DNA of 64,000 nt from Acanthacorydalis orientalis (lineage: Eukaryota; Arthropoda; Insecta; Megaloptera; Corydalidae), in assembly GCA_034766995.1 (NCBI GenBank), contig CM068313.1, positions 1,707,501-1,771,500 on the forward strand, given 5' to 3'. A program made the translations under genes and the position numbers. The first letter of the stretch is position 1, and each line of letters begins with the position of its first letter. The notes beneath the pieces are model-generated. The model was not told the DNA's origin, made no database searches, and saw only the letters and a list, made by a program, of their open reading frames with translations. This document shows, piece by piece, positions 21,901-34,700 of this stretch.

Positions 21901-23880
21901 CCTATTCGAAGACGGATTCGTTTTTGAAGAATTTCATATCTTCCTTCAAGACATAAAAAGTGCAAAATAAATCGAATCCGTACATTTTTCTCGTTGAATA
22001 TTTTCTTGTGAGTCAGAAAATATCTATTTTATAATGCAGTATTGGTTTGACGACGATAAAGTTGTAGATTTTCGAGATAAAAATTATTTAATCGCGAATC
22101 ACGATTTTTACGCAAAAGCCAAAATGAGAAAAAAGCGCTATTTTGTAAAGAAATATCATTTTGTAATCAGTGGAAAGCGATTTTCTATCAATACTTTGTT
22201 GTTCTTTATAACAAAATTGTAATTTGGGCAGAAAAAATCACTTTTGAAAAATCATGATTTTTCATCAAAATTTGCATACTGTAGGTCGTGCGTTTTTTTG
22301 GGTCAAAAAATGAAAGTTGAAAATGGTGGACTTTTTCATCAAAAACTAATTATTTAGAGGGAATTGAATAAATCTAGGCTAAAAATTGTATTTCTAATTC
22401 GAAAATATGGATTTTATCAACGAGATTCGATTTTGAAGAATTTCTTCTTCTCTCCCAACGCATAAAAACCCTAAACAAATCGAAACTATGCGTTATTATC
22501 ATCTGAAATATTTTTTTTAAGGAACAAAAATATATATTTATAAGTTGATAACAATTTATAAAGCGGTACATTTATTAATCTGTGATTAAAAAAAATATTT
22601 ATCCGCAAATGGTGATCTGTTACCCGAAAACTGAAACTCGGAAAGAGCGCCGTTCCATAGCCGACTATCGCTCTCCGATCGTTGAAAAGCTGATTTTTCC
22701 TAATAATATGCTATTGTTTTTGATAAAATCGAGATACCAAGCCAGTTTGAACGCTTTTGAAAAATCATGATTTTTCATCAAAATTTGCATACTGTAGGTC
22801 GTGCGTTTTTTTTGGTCAAAAAATGAAAGTTGGAAATGGTGGACTTTTTCATTAAAAACTAATTATTTAGAGTGATTTGAATAAATCTAGACTAAAAATT
22901 GTATTTATAATTCGAAAATATGGAATTTATGAACGAGATTCGTTTTTGAAGAATTTCTTCTTCTCTCCCGACGCACAAAAAGCGTAAACAAATCGAAACA
23001 ATGCATTATTATCATCTGAAATATTTTTTTTAAGGAACAAAAATATCTATTTATAAGTTATTAACTATCTATAAAGCGGTACATTTATTAATCTGTGATT
23101 AAAAAAATTATTTATCCGCAAATGGCGATTTGTTAGCCGAAAACTGAAAATCGAAAAAAGCGCCGTTCCATAGCTAACTGTCGCTCTCCGATCGTTGGAA
23201 AGCTGATTTTTCTCAATAATATGCTATTGTTTTTGATAAAATCGAGATTCCAAGCCAGTTTGAACGCTTTTGAAAAATCATGATTTTTCATCATAATTTG
23301 CATACTGTACTTGTACTACTGTACTGTAATTTGCGTACTGTCGTGCGTTTTTTTCGGTCAAAAAATGAAAGTTGAAAATATTAGAATCTTTCGCCATAAA
23401 TCGATAACTTGGATCAAATGTAATCGATCTGGGCAAAAACACTCCCGATCCCGAAATACAACTTTTACAGAAGAGAATCTCTTTCAGAGAGTTTTGTCTA
23501 TTCCCTCAAAATGTGACACGCTTGAAACAATCTACAATAGCCATTATTGTTACCAAAAATAGTTTATCGTGGCTGAAAACACCTAATTTATGTACAAATA
23601 ATAATTTGAAAACAATAAGGTATCGAGTTTGAGATCGAAAAACTATTTAACTGAACATTGGCTAATTCTAGACCAGACATGTCGACAATTCAAAACAAAT
23701 AGAAATTTGTCAGCACACAGCAGTTCCAATATCGTAAAATCCATTTTTTTGAAAATAAAATAGCCATATCTATATAATATCGAAATTTTAAGTAGAATAG
23801 ATTTTGAAAAAAGCGACTTGTCATAAAAATTGCAATCTCTAGATGTTGTGAAATTATTGCCCTGTAATTATGTCTAAATG
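21901..23880 (+). repeat. ~512-bp tandem repeats, left flank of the large satellite
   Basis: Successive units share AAATCATGATTTTTCATCAA at about 22247, 22760 and 23272 (period 512-513 bp), followed by TTTGCATACTGTAGGTCGTG and AACTAATTATTTAGAG. Other marks are TTCTTCTTCTCTCCC, AAGCGGTACATTTATTAATC, and GCGCCGTTCCATAGC with TCTCCGATCGTTG. The first (21901-22240) and last (23270-23880) units are strongly diverged. Interleaved open frames of 60-85 codons are not conserved between units. Confidence 0.9.
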
Positions 23881-25310
23881 AAGAGTGAATGACCATTACA
23901 AAAAAAATTGTGAGTCCGTTCGGACAACCGTGTCCATATATGGGGCTGTATCTTAAGACAGAGTGTCTGAAATATGTAGAAAAAACTCCTACGACCTCTA
24001 AGATGACCACAAGCCTCTATAAGGGGTTGTAACGTAACGTAGAGTTTTTGAACTATGTTAAAAAAATTCCTACGTCCTCTCGGAGGACCGATCATCTAGA
24101 TATGGGGTTGTATTATAGGATAGAGTGTTTGAAGTAATTCAAAAAAATTCCTACGTCTTCTCGGAGGACTGTGCATCTAGATATGGGGTTGTATTGGAGG
24201 GTAGAGTGTATGAAGTGTGTTAAAAAAATTCCTACGTCCTCTCGGATGACCATGCATCTAGATATGGGGTTGTATTATAGGGTAGAGTGATTGAAGTAAC
24301 TTAAAAAAATTCCTACATCCTCTCGGAGGCCTGTGCATCTAGATATGGGGTTTTATTATAAAGTAGAGTGCTTGAAGTAACTCAAAAAAATTCCTACGTG
24401 CTTTCGAAGGACCGTGAATCTAGATATGGGGTTGTATTAGAGGGTAGAGTGTATGAAGTGTGTTAAAAAAATTCCTACGTCCTCTCGGAGGACTGTGCAT
24501 CTAGATATGGGGTTGTATTATAAGGTAGAGTGCTTGAAGTAACTCAAAAAAATTCCTACGTCCTTTCGGAGCACCGTGAATCTAGATATGGGGTTGTATT
24601 AGAGGGTAGAGTGTATGAAGTGTGTTAAAAAAATTCCTACGTCCTCTCGGAGGACCGTGCATCTAGATATGGGGTTGTATTATAAAGTAGAGTGCTTGAA
24701 GTAACTCAAAAAAATTCCTACGTCCTCTCGGAGGACTGTGCATCCTAGATATGGGGTTTTATTATAAAGTAGAGTGCTTGAAGTAACTCAAAAAAATTCC
24801 TACGTTCTTTCGAAGGACCGTGAATATAGATATGGGGTTGTATTAGAGGGTAGAGTGTATCAAGTGTGTTAAAAAAATTCCTACGTCCTCTCGGAGGACC
24901 GTGCATCTAGATATGGGGTTGTATTATAAGTTAGAGTGCTTAAAGTAACTCAAAAAAATTCCTACGTCCTTTCGAAGGACCGTGAATCTAGATATGGGGT
25001 TGTATTAGAGAGTAGAGTGTATGAAGTGTGTTAAAAAAATTCCTACGTCCTTTCGAAGGACCGTGAATCTAGATATGGGGTTGTATTAGAGGGTAGAGTG
25101 TATGAAGTGTGTTAAAAAAATTCCTACGTCCTCTCGGAGGACTGTGCATCTAGATATGGGGTTGTATTAAAAGGTAGAGTGCTTGAAGTAACTCAAAAAA
25201 ATTCCTACGTCCTTTCGGAGGACTGTGCACCTAGATATGGGGTTGTATTATAAGGTAGAGTGCTTGAAGTAACTTAAAAAAATTCCTACGTCCTTTCGGA
25301 GCACCGTGAA

Positions 25311-28300
25311 TCTAGATATGGGGTTGTATTAGAGGGTAGAGTGTATGAAGTGTGTTAAAAAAATTCCTACGTCCTCTCGGAGGACCGTGCATCTAGATAT
25401 GGGGTTGTATTATAAAGTAGAGTGCTTGAAGTAACTCAAAAAAATTCCTACGTCCTTTCGGAGGACCGTGAATCTAGATATGGGGTTGTATTAGAGGGTA
25501 GAGTGTATGAAGTGTGTTAAAAAAATTCCTACGTCCTCTCGGATGACCATGCATCTAGATATGGGGTTGTATTATAGGGTAGAGTGATTGAAGTAACTTA
25601 AAAAAATTCCTACATCTTCTCGGAGGTCTGTGCATCTAGATATGGGGTTTTATTATAAAGTAGAGTGCTTGAAGTAACTCAAAAAAATTCCTACGTCCTT
25701 TCGAAGGACCGTGAATCTATTTATGGGGTTGTATTAGAGGGTAGAGTGTATGAAGTGTGTTAAAAAAATTCCTACGTCCTCTCGGATGACCATGCATCTA
25801 GATATGGGGTTGTATTATAGGGTAGAGTGATTGAAGTAACTTAAAAAAATTCCTACGTCCTCTCGGAGGACCGTGAATCTAGATATGGGGTTGTATTAGA
25901 GGGTAGAGTGTATGAAGTGTGTTAAAAAAATTCCTACGTCCTCTCGGAGGACTGTGCATATAGATATGTGGTTGTATTATAAGGTAGAGTGCTTGAAGTA
26001 ACTCAAAAAAATTCCTACGTCCTCTCGGAGGACCGTGAATCTAGATATGGGGTTGTATTAGAGGGTAGAGTGTATGAAGTGTGTTAAAAAAATTCCTACG
26101 TCCTCTCGGAGGACTGTGCATATAGATATGTGGTTGTATTATAAGGTAGAGTGCTTGAAGTAACTCAAAAAAATTCCTACGTCCTCTCGGAGAACCGTGA
26201 ATCTAGATATGGGGTTGTATTAGAGGGTAGAGTGTATGAAGTGTGTTAAAAAAATTCCTACGTCCTCTCGGAGGACTGTGCATCTAGATATGGGGTTGTA
26301 TTATAAGGTAGAGTGCTTGAAGTAACTCAAAAAAATTCCTACGTCCTCTCGGAGGCCTGTGCATCTAGATATGGGGTTGTATTATAGGGTAGAGTGATTG
26401 AAGTAACTTAAAAAAATTCCTACGTCCTCTCGGAGGACTGTGCATCCTAGATATGGGGTTTTATTATAAAGTAGAGTGCTTGAAGTAACTCAAAAAAATT
26501 CCTACGTCCTTTCGAAGGACCGTGAATCTAGATATGGGGTTGTATTAGAGAGTAGAGTGTATGAAGTGTGTTAAAAAAATTCCTACGTCCTTTCGAAGGA
26601 CCGCGAATCTAGATATGGGGTTGTATTAGAGGGTAGAGTGTATGAAGTGTGTTAAAAAAATTCCTACGTCCTCTCGGAGGACTGTGCATCTAGATATGGG
26701 GTTGTATTAAAAGGTAGAGTGCTTGAAGTAACTCAAAAAAATTCCTACGTCCTTTCGGAGGACTGTGCACCTAGATATGGGGTTGTATTATAAGGTAGAG
26801 TGCTTGAAGTAACTTAAAAAAATTCCTACGTCCTTTCGGAGGACTGTGCACCTAGATATGGGGTTGTATTATAAGGTAGAGTGCTTGAAGAAACTCAAAA
26901 AAATTCCTACGTCCTTTCGGAGCACCGTGAATCTAGATATGGGGTTGTATTAGAGGGTAGAGTGTATGAAGTGTGTTAAAAAAATTCCTACGTCCTCTCG
27001 GAGGACCGTGCATCTAGATATGGGGTTGTATTAGAGGGTAGACTGTATGAAGTGTGTTAAAAAATTTCCTACGTCCTCTCGGAGGACCGTGCATCTAGAT
27101 ATGAGGTTGTATTATAAGTTAGAGTGCTTGAAGTAACTCAAAAAAATTCCTACATCCTCTCGGAGGCCTGTGCATCTAGATATGGGGTTGTATTATAAAG
27201 TAGAGTGCTTGAAGTAACTCAAAAAAATTCCTACGTCCTTTCAGAGGACCGTGAATCTAGATATGGGGTTGTATTATAGGGTGGAGTGATTGAAGTAACT
27301 TAAAAAAATTCCTACGTCCTCTCGGAGGACCGTGAATCTAGATATGGGGTTGTATTAGAGGGTAGAGTGTATGAAGTGTGATAAAAAAATTCCTACGTCC
27401 TCTCGGAGGCCTGTGCATCTAGATATGGGGTTGTATTATAAGTTAGAGTGCTTGAAGTAACTCAAAAAAATTCCTACGTCCTTTCGGAGGACCGTGAATC
27501 TAGATATGGGGTTGTATTAGAGGGTAGAGTGTATGAAGTGTGTTAAAAAAATTCCTACGTCCTCTCGGATGACCATGCATCTAGATATGGGGTTTTATTA
27601 TAGGGTAGAGTGATTGAAGTAACTTAAAAAAATTCCTACGTCCTCTCGGAGGACCGTGAATCTAGATATGGGGTTGTATTAGAGGGTAGAGTGTATGAAG
27701 TGTGTTAAAAAAATTCCTACTTCCTCTCGGAGGACCGTGCAACTAGATATGGGGTTGTATTATAAGTTAGAGTGCTTGAAGTAACTCAAAAAAATTCCTA
27801 CGTCCTTTCGAAGGACCGTGAATCTAGATATGGGATTGTATTAGAGGGTAGAGTGTATGAAGTGTGTTAAAAAAATTCCTACGTCCTCTCGGAGGACTGT
27901 GCATCTAGATATGGGGTTGTATTATAAGGTAGAGTGCTTGAAGTAACTCAAAAAAATTCCTACGTCCTCTCGGAGGCCTGTGCATCTAGATATGGGGTTG
28001 TATTAGAGGGTAGAGTGTATGAAGTGTGTTAAAAAAATTCCTACGTCCTCTCGGAGGACCGTGCATCTAGATATGGGGTTGTATTATAAAGTAGAGTGCT
28101 TGAAGTAACTCAAAAAAATTCCCACGTCCTCTCGGAGGCCTGAGCATCTAGATATGGGGTTGTATTATAAAGTAGAGTGCTTGAAGTAACTCAAAAAAAT
28201 TCCTACGTCCTTTCGGAGGACCGTGAATCTAGATATGGGGTTGTATTAGAGGGTAGAGTGTATGAAGTGTGTTAAAAAAATTCCTACGTCCTCTCGGATG

Positions 28301-31300
28301 ACCATGCATCTAGATATGGGGTTTTATTATAAAGTAGAGTGCTTGAAGTAACTCAAAAAAATTCCTACGTCCTTTCGAAGGACCGTGAATCTATTTATGG
28401 GGTTGTATTAGAGGGTAGAGTGTATGAAGTGTGTTAAAAAAATTCCTACGTCCTCTCGGATGACCATGCATCTAGATATGGGGTTGTATTATAGGGTAGA
28501 GTGATTGAAGTAACTTAAAAAAATTCCTACGTCCTCTCGGAGGACCGTGAATCTAGATATGGGGTTGTATTAGAGGGTAGAGTGTATGAAGTGTGTTAAA
28601 AAAATTCCTACGTCCTCTCGGATGACCATGCATCTAGATATGCAGTTGTATTATAAAGTAGAGTGCTTGAAGTAACTCAAAAAAATTCCTACGTCCTTTC
28701 GGAGGACCGTGAATCTAGATATGGGGTTGTATTAGAGGGTAGAGTGTATGAAGTGTGTTAAAAAATTCCTACGTCCTCTCGGATGACCATGCATCTAGAT
28801 ATGGGGTTGTATTAGAGGGTAGAGTGATTGAAGTAACTTAAAAAAATTCCTACATCCTCTCGGAGGCCTGTGCATCTAGATATGGGGTTTTATTATAAAG
28901 TAGAGTGCTTGAAGTAACTCAAAAAAATTCCTACGTCCTTTCGGAGGACCGTCAATCTAGATATGGGGTTGTATTAGAGGGTAGAGTGTATGAAGTGTGT
29001 TAAAAAAATTCCTACGTCCTCTCGGAGGACCGTGCATCTAGATATGGGGTTGTATTATAAAGTAGAGTGCTTGAAGTAACTCAAAAAAATTCCTACGTCC
29101 TTTCGGAGGACCGTGAATCTAGATATGGGGTTGTAATAGAGGGTAGAGTGTATGAAGTGTGTTAAAAAAATTCCTACGTCCTCTCGGATGACCATGCATC
29201 TAGATATGGGGTTGTATTATAGGGTAGAGTGATTGAAGTAACTTAAAAAAATTCCTACATCTTCTCGGAGGTCTGTGCATCTAGATATGGGGTTTTATTA
29301 TAAAGTAGAGTGCTTGAAGTAATTCAAAAAAATTCCTACGTCCTTTCGAAGGACCGTGAATCTATTTATGGGGTTGTATTAGAGGGTAGAGTGTATGAAG
29401 TGTGTTAAAAAAATTCCTACGTCCTCTCGGAGGACCGTGCATCTAGATATGGGGTTGTATTAAAAGGTAGAGTGCTTGAAGTAACTCAAAAAAATTCCTA
29501 CGTCCTCTCGGAGGCCTGTGCATCTAGATATGGGGTTGTATTATAAGTTAGAGTGCTTGAAGTAAATCAAAAAAATTCCTACGTCCTCTCGGAGGACCGT
29601 GCATCTAGATATGGGGTTTTATTAGAGGGTAGAGTGTATGAAGTGTGTTAAAAAAATTCCTACGTCCTCTCGGAGAACCGTGAATCTAGATATGGGGTTG
29701 TATTAGAGGGTAGAGTGTATGAAGTGTGTTAAAAAAATTCCTACGTCCTCTCGGAGGACTGTGCATCTAGATATGGGGTTGTATTAAAAGGTAGAGTGCT
29801 TGAAGTAACTCAAAAAAATTCCTACGTCCTCTCGGAGGCCTGTGCATCTAGATATGGGGTTGTATTATAAGTTAGAGTGCTTGAAGTAACTCAAAAAAAT
29901 TCCTACATCCTCTCGGAGGCCTGTGCATCTAGATATGGGGTTGTATTATAAAGTAGAGTGCTTGAAGTAACTCAAAAAAATTCCTACGTCCTTTCAGAGG
30001 ACCGTGAATCTAGATATGGGGTTGTATTATAGGGTGGAGTGCTTGAAGTAACTCAAAAAAATTCCTACGTCCTCTCGGAGGACCGTGCATTTAGATATGG
30101 GGTTGTATTAGAGGGTAGAGTGTATGAAGTGTGTTAAAAAAATTCCTACGTCCTCTCGGAGGACCGTGCATCTAGATATGGGGTTGTATTATAAGTTAGA
30201 GTGCTTAAAGTAACTCAAAAAAATTCCTACGTCCTTTCGAAGGACCGTGAATCTAGATATGGGGTTGTATTAGAGGGTAGAGTGTATGAAGTGTGTTAAA
30301 AAAATTCCTACGTCCTCTCGGAGGACTGTGCATCTAGATATGGGGTTGTATTAAAAGGTAGAGTGCTTGAAGTAACTCAAAAAAATTCCTACGTCCTCTC
30401 GGAGGACCGTGCATTTAGATATGGGGTTGTATTAGAGGGTAGAGTGTATGAAGTGTGTTAAAAAAATTCCTACGTCCTCTCGGAGGACCGTGCATCTAGA
30501 TATGGGGTTGTATTATAAGTTAGAGTGCTTAAAGTAACTCAAAAAAATTCCTACGTCCTTTCGAAGGACCGTGAATCTAGATATGGGGTTGTATTAGAGG
30601 GTAGAGTGTATGAAGTGTGTTAAAAAAATTCCTACGTCCTCTCGGAGGACTGTGCATCTAGATATGGGGTTGTATTAAAAGGTAGAGTGCTTGAAGTAAC
30701 TCAAAAAAATTCCTACGTCCTCTCGGAGGACCGTGCATTTAGATATGGGGTTGTATTAGAGGGTAGAGTGTATGAAGTGTGTTAAAAAAATTCCTACGTC
30801 CTCTCGGAGGACCGTGCATCTAGATATGGGGTTGTATTATAAGTTAGAGTGCTTAAAGTAACTCAAAAAAATTCCTACGTCCTTTCGAAGGACCGTGAAT
30901 CTAGATATGGGGTTGTATTAGAGGGTAGAGTGTATGAAGTGTGTTAAAAAAATTCCTACGTCCTCTCGGAGGACTGTGCATCTAGATATGGGGTTGTATT
31001 AAAAGGTAGAGTGCTTGAAGTAACTCAAAAAAATTCCTACGTCCTCTCGGAGGCCTGTGCATCTAGATATGGGGTTGTATTATAAGTTAGAGTGCTTGAA
31101 GTAAATCAAAAAAATTCCGACGTCCTCTCGGAGGACCGTGCATCTAGATATGGGGTTGTATTAGAGGGTAGAGTGTATGAAGTGTGTTAAAAAAATTCCT
31201 ACGTCCTCTCGGAGGACTGTGCATCTAGATATGGGGTTGTATTATAAGGTAGAGTGCTTGAAGTAACTCAGAAAAATTCCTACGTCCTCTCGGAGGACCG

Positions 31301-31709
31301 TGCATCTAGATATGGGGTTGTATTAGAGGGTAGAGTGTATGAAGTGTGTTAAAAAAATTCCTACGTCCTCTCGGAGGACCGTGCATCTAGATATGAGGTT
31401 GTATTATAAGTTAGAGTGCTTGAAGTAACTCAAAAAAATTCCTACGTCCTCTCGGAGGCCTGTGCATCTAGATATGGGGTTGTATTATAAGTTAGAGTGC
31501 TTGAAGTAACTCAAAAAAATTCCTACGTCCTTTCGAAGGACCGTGAATCTAGATATGGGGTTGTATTAGAGGGTAGAGTGTATGAAGTGTGTTAAAAAAA
31601 TTCCTACGTCCTCTCGGAGGACTGTGCATCTAGATATGGGGTTGTATTATAAGGTAGAGTGCTTGAAGTAACTCAGAAAAATTCCTACGTCCTCTCGGAG
31701 GACCGTGCA
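25311..31709 (+). repeat. 6,399-bp higher-order segment, copy 1
   Basis: 79 monomers repeated as the next segment at an exact 6,399-bp offset. Rare variants occur in both, for example AGACTGTATGAAG at 27041 and 33440, and ACATCTTCTCGGAGGTCTG at 25612 and 32011. Confidence 0.85.
30088..31059 (+). repeat. 324-bp tetramer repeated three times
   Basis: The variant GTGCATTTAGATATGG recurs at about 30088, 30412 and 30736 (4 x 81 bp), with the three following monomers in the same order each time. The same trio recurs in the second 6.4-kb copy at about 36487-37458. Confidence 0.85.
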
Positions 31710-34700
31710 TCTAGATATGGGGTTGTATTAGAGGGTAGAGTGTATGAAGTGTGTTAAAAAAATTCCTACGTCCTCTCGGAGGACCGTGCATCTAGATATG
31801 GGGTTGTATTATAAAGTAGAGTGCTTGAAGTAACTCAAAAAAATTCCTACGTCCTTTCGGAGGACCGTGAATCTAGATATGGGGTTGTATTAGAGGGTAG
31901 AGTGTATGAAGTGTGTTAAAAAAATTCCTACGTCCTCTCGGATGACCATGCATCTAGATATGGGGTTGTATTATAGGGTAGAGTGATTGAAGTAACTTAA
32001 AAAAATTCCTACATCTTCTCGGAGGTCTGTGCATCTAGATATGGGGTTTTATTATAAAGTAGAGTGCTTGAAGTAACTCAAAAAAATTCCTACGTCCTTT
32101 CGAAGGACCGTGAATCTATTTATGGGGTTGTATTAGAGGGTAGAGTGTATGAAGTGTGTTAAAAAAATTCCTACGTCCTCTCGGATGACCATGCATCTAG
32201 ATATGGGGTTGTATTATAGGGTAGAGTGATTGAAGTAACTTAAAAAAATTCCTACGTCCTCTCGGAGGACCGTGAATCTAGATATGGGGTTGTATTAGAG
32301 GGTAGAGTGTATGAAGTGTGTTAAAAAAATTCCTACGTCCTCTCGGAGGACTGTGCATATAGATATGTGGTTGTATTATAAGGTAGAGTGCTTGAAGTAA
32401 CTCAAAAAAATTCCTACGTCCTCTCGGAGGACCGTGAATCTAGATATGGGGTTGTATTAGAGGGTAGAGTGTATGAAGTGTGTTAAAAAAATTCCTACGT
32501 CCTCTCGGAGGACTGTGCATATAGATATGTGGTTGTATTATAAGGTAGAGTGCTTGAAGTAACTCAAAAAAATTCCTACGTCCTCTCGGAGAACCGTGAA
32601 TCTAGATATGGGGTTGTATTAGAGGGTAGAGTGTATGAAGTGTGTTAAAAAAATTCCTACGTCCTCTCGGAGGACTGTGCATCTAGATATGGGGTTGTAT
32701 TATAAGGTAGAGTGCTTGAAGTAACTCAAAAAAATTCCTACGTCCTCTCGGAGGCCTGTGCATCTAGATATGGGGTTGTATTATAGGGTAGAGTGATTGA
32801 AGTAACTTAAAAAAATTCCTACGTCCTCTCGGAGGACTGTGCATCCTAGATATGGGGTTTTATTATAAAGTAGAGTGCTTGAAGTAACTCAAAAAAATTC
32901 CTACGTCCTTTCGAAGGACCGTGAATCTAGATATGGGGTTGTATTAGAGAGTAGAGTGTATGAAGTGTGTTAAAGAAATTCCTACGTCCTTTCGAAGGAC
33001 CGCGAATCTAGATATGGGGTTGTATTAGAGGGTAGAGTGTATGAAGTGTGTTAAAAAAATTCCTACGTCCTCTCGGAGGACTGTGCATCTAGATATGGGG
33101 TTGTATTAAAAGGTAGAGTGCTTGAAGTAACTCAAAAAAATTCCTACGTCCTTTCGGAGGACTGTGCACCTAGATATGGGGTTGTATTATAAGGTAGAGT
33201 GCTTGAAGTAACTTAAAAAAATTCCTACGTCCTTTCGGAGGACTGTGCACCTAGATATGGGGTTGTATTATAAGGTAGAGTGCTTGAAGAAACTCAAAAA
33301 AATTCCTACGTCCTTTCGGAGCACCGTGAATCTAGATATGGGGTTGTATTAGAGGGTAGAGTGTATGAAGTGTGTTAAAAAAATTCCTACGTCCTCTCGG
33401 AGGACCGTGCATCTAGATATGGGGTTGTATTAGAGGGTAGACTGTATGAAGTGTGTTAAAAAATTTCCTACGTCCTCTCGGAGGACCGTGCATCTAGATA
33501 TGAGGTTGTATTATAAGTTAGAGTGCTTGAAGTAACTCAAAAAAATTCCTACATCCTCTCGGAGGCCTGTGCATCTAGATATGGGGTTGTATTATAAAGT
33601 AGAGTGCTTGAAGTAACTCAAAAAAATTCCTACGTCCTTTCAGAGGACCGTGAATCTAGATATGGGGTTGTATTATAGGGTGGAGTGATTGAAGTAACTT
33701 AAAAAAATTCCTACGTCCTCTCGGAGGACCGTGAATCTAGATATGGGGTTGTATTAGAGGGTAGAGTGTATGAAGTGTGATAAAAAAATTCCTACGTCCT
33801 CTCGGAGGCCTGTGCATCTAGATATGGGGTTGTATTATAAGTTAGAGTGCTTGAAGTAACTCAAAAAAATTCCTACGTCCTTTCGGAGGACCGTGAATCT
33901 AGATATGGGGTTGTATTAGAGGGTAGAGTGTATGAAGTGTGTTAAAAAAATTCCTACGTCCTCTCGGATGACCATGCATCTAGATATGGGGTTTTATTAT
34001 AGGGTAGAGTGATTGAAGTAACTTAAAAAAATTCCTACGTCCTCTCGGAGGACCGTGAATCTAGATATGGGGTTGTATTAGAGGGTAGAGTGTATGAAGT
34101 GTGTTAAAAAAATTCCTACTTCCTCTCGGAGGACCGTGCAACTAGATATGGGGTTGTATTATAAGTTAGAGTGCTTGAAGTAACTCAAAAAAATTCCTAC
34201 GTCCTTTCGAAGGACCGTGAATCTAGATATGGGATTGTATTAGAGGGTAGAGTGTATGAAGTGTGTTAAAAAAATTCCTACGTCCTCTCGGAGGACTGTG
34301 CATCTAGATATGGGGTTGTATTATAAGGTAGAGTGCTTGAAGTAACTCAAAAAAATTCCTACGTCCTCTCGGAGGCCTGTGCATCTAGATATGGGGTTGT
34401 ATTAGAGGGTAGAGTGTATGAAGTGTGTTAAAAAAATTCCTACGTCCTCTCGGAGGACCGTGCATCTAGATATGGGGTTGTATTATAAAGTAGAGTGCTT
34501 GAAGTAACTCAAAAAAATTCCCACGTCCTCTCGGAGGCCTGAGCATCTAGATATGGGGTTGTATTATAAAGTAGAGTGCTTGAAGTAACTCAAAAAAATT
34601 CCTACGTCCTTTCGGAGGACCGTGAATCTAGATATGGGGTTGTATTAGAGGGTAGAGTGTATGAAGTGTGTTAAAAAAATTCCTACGTCCTCTCGGATGA

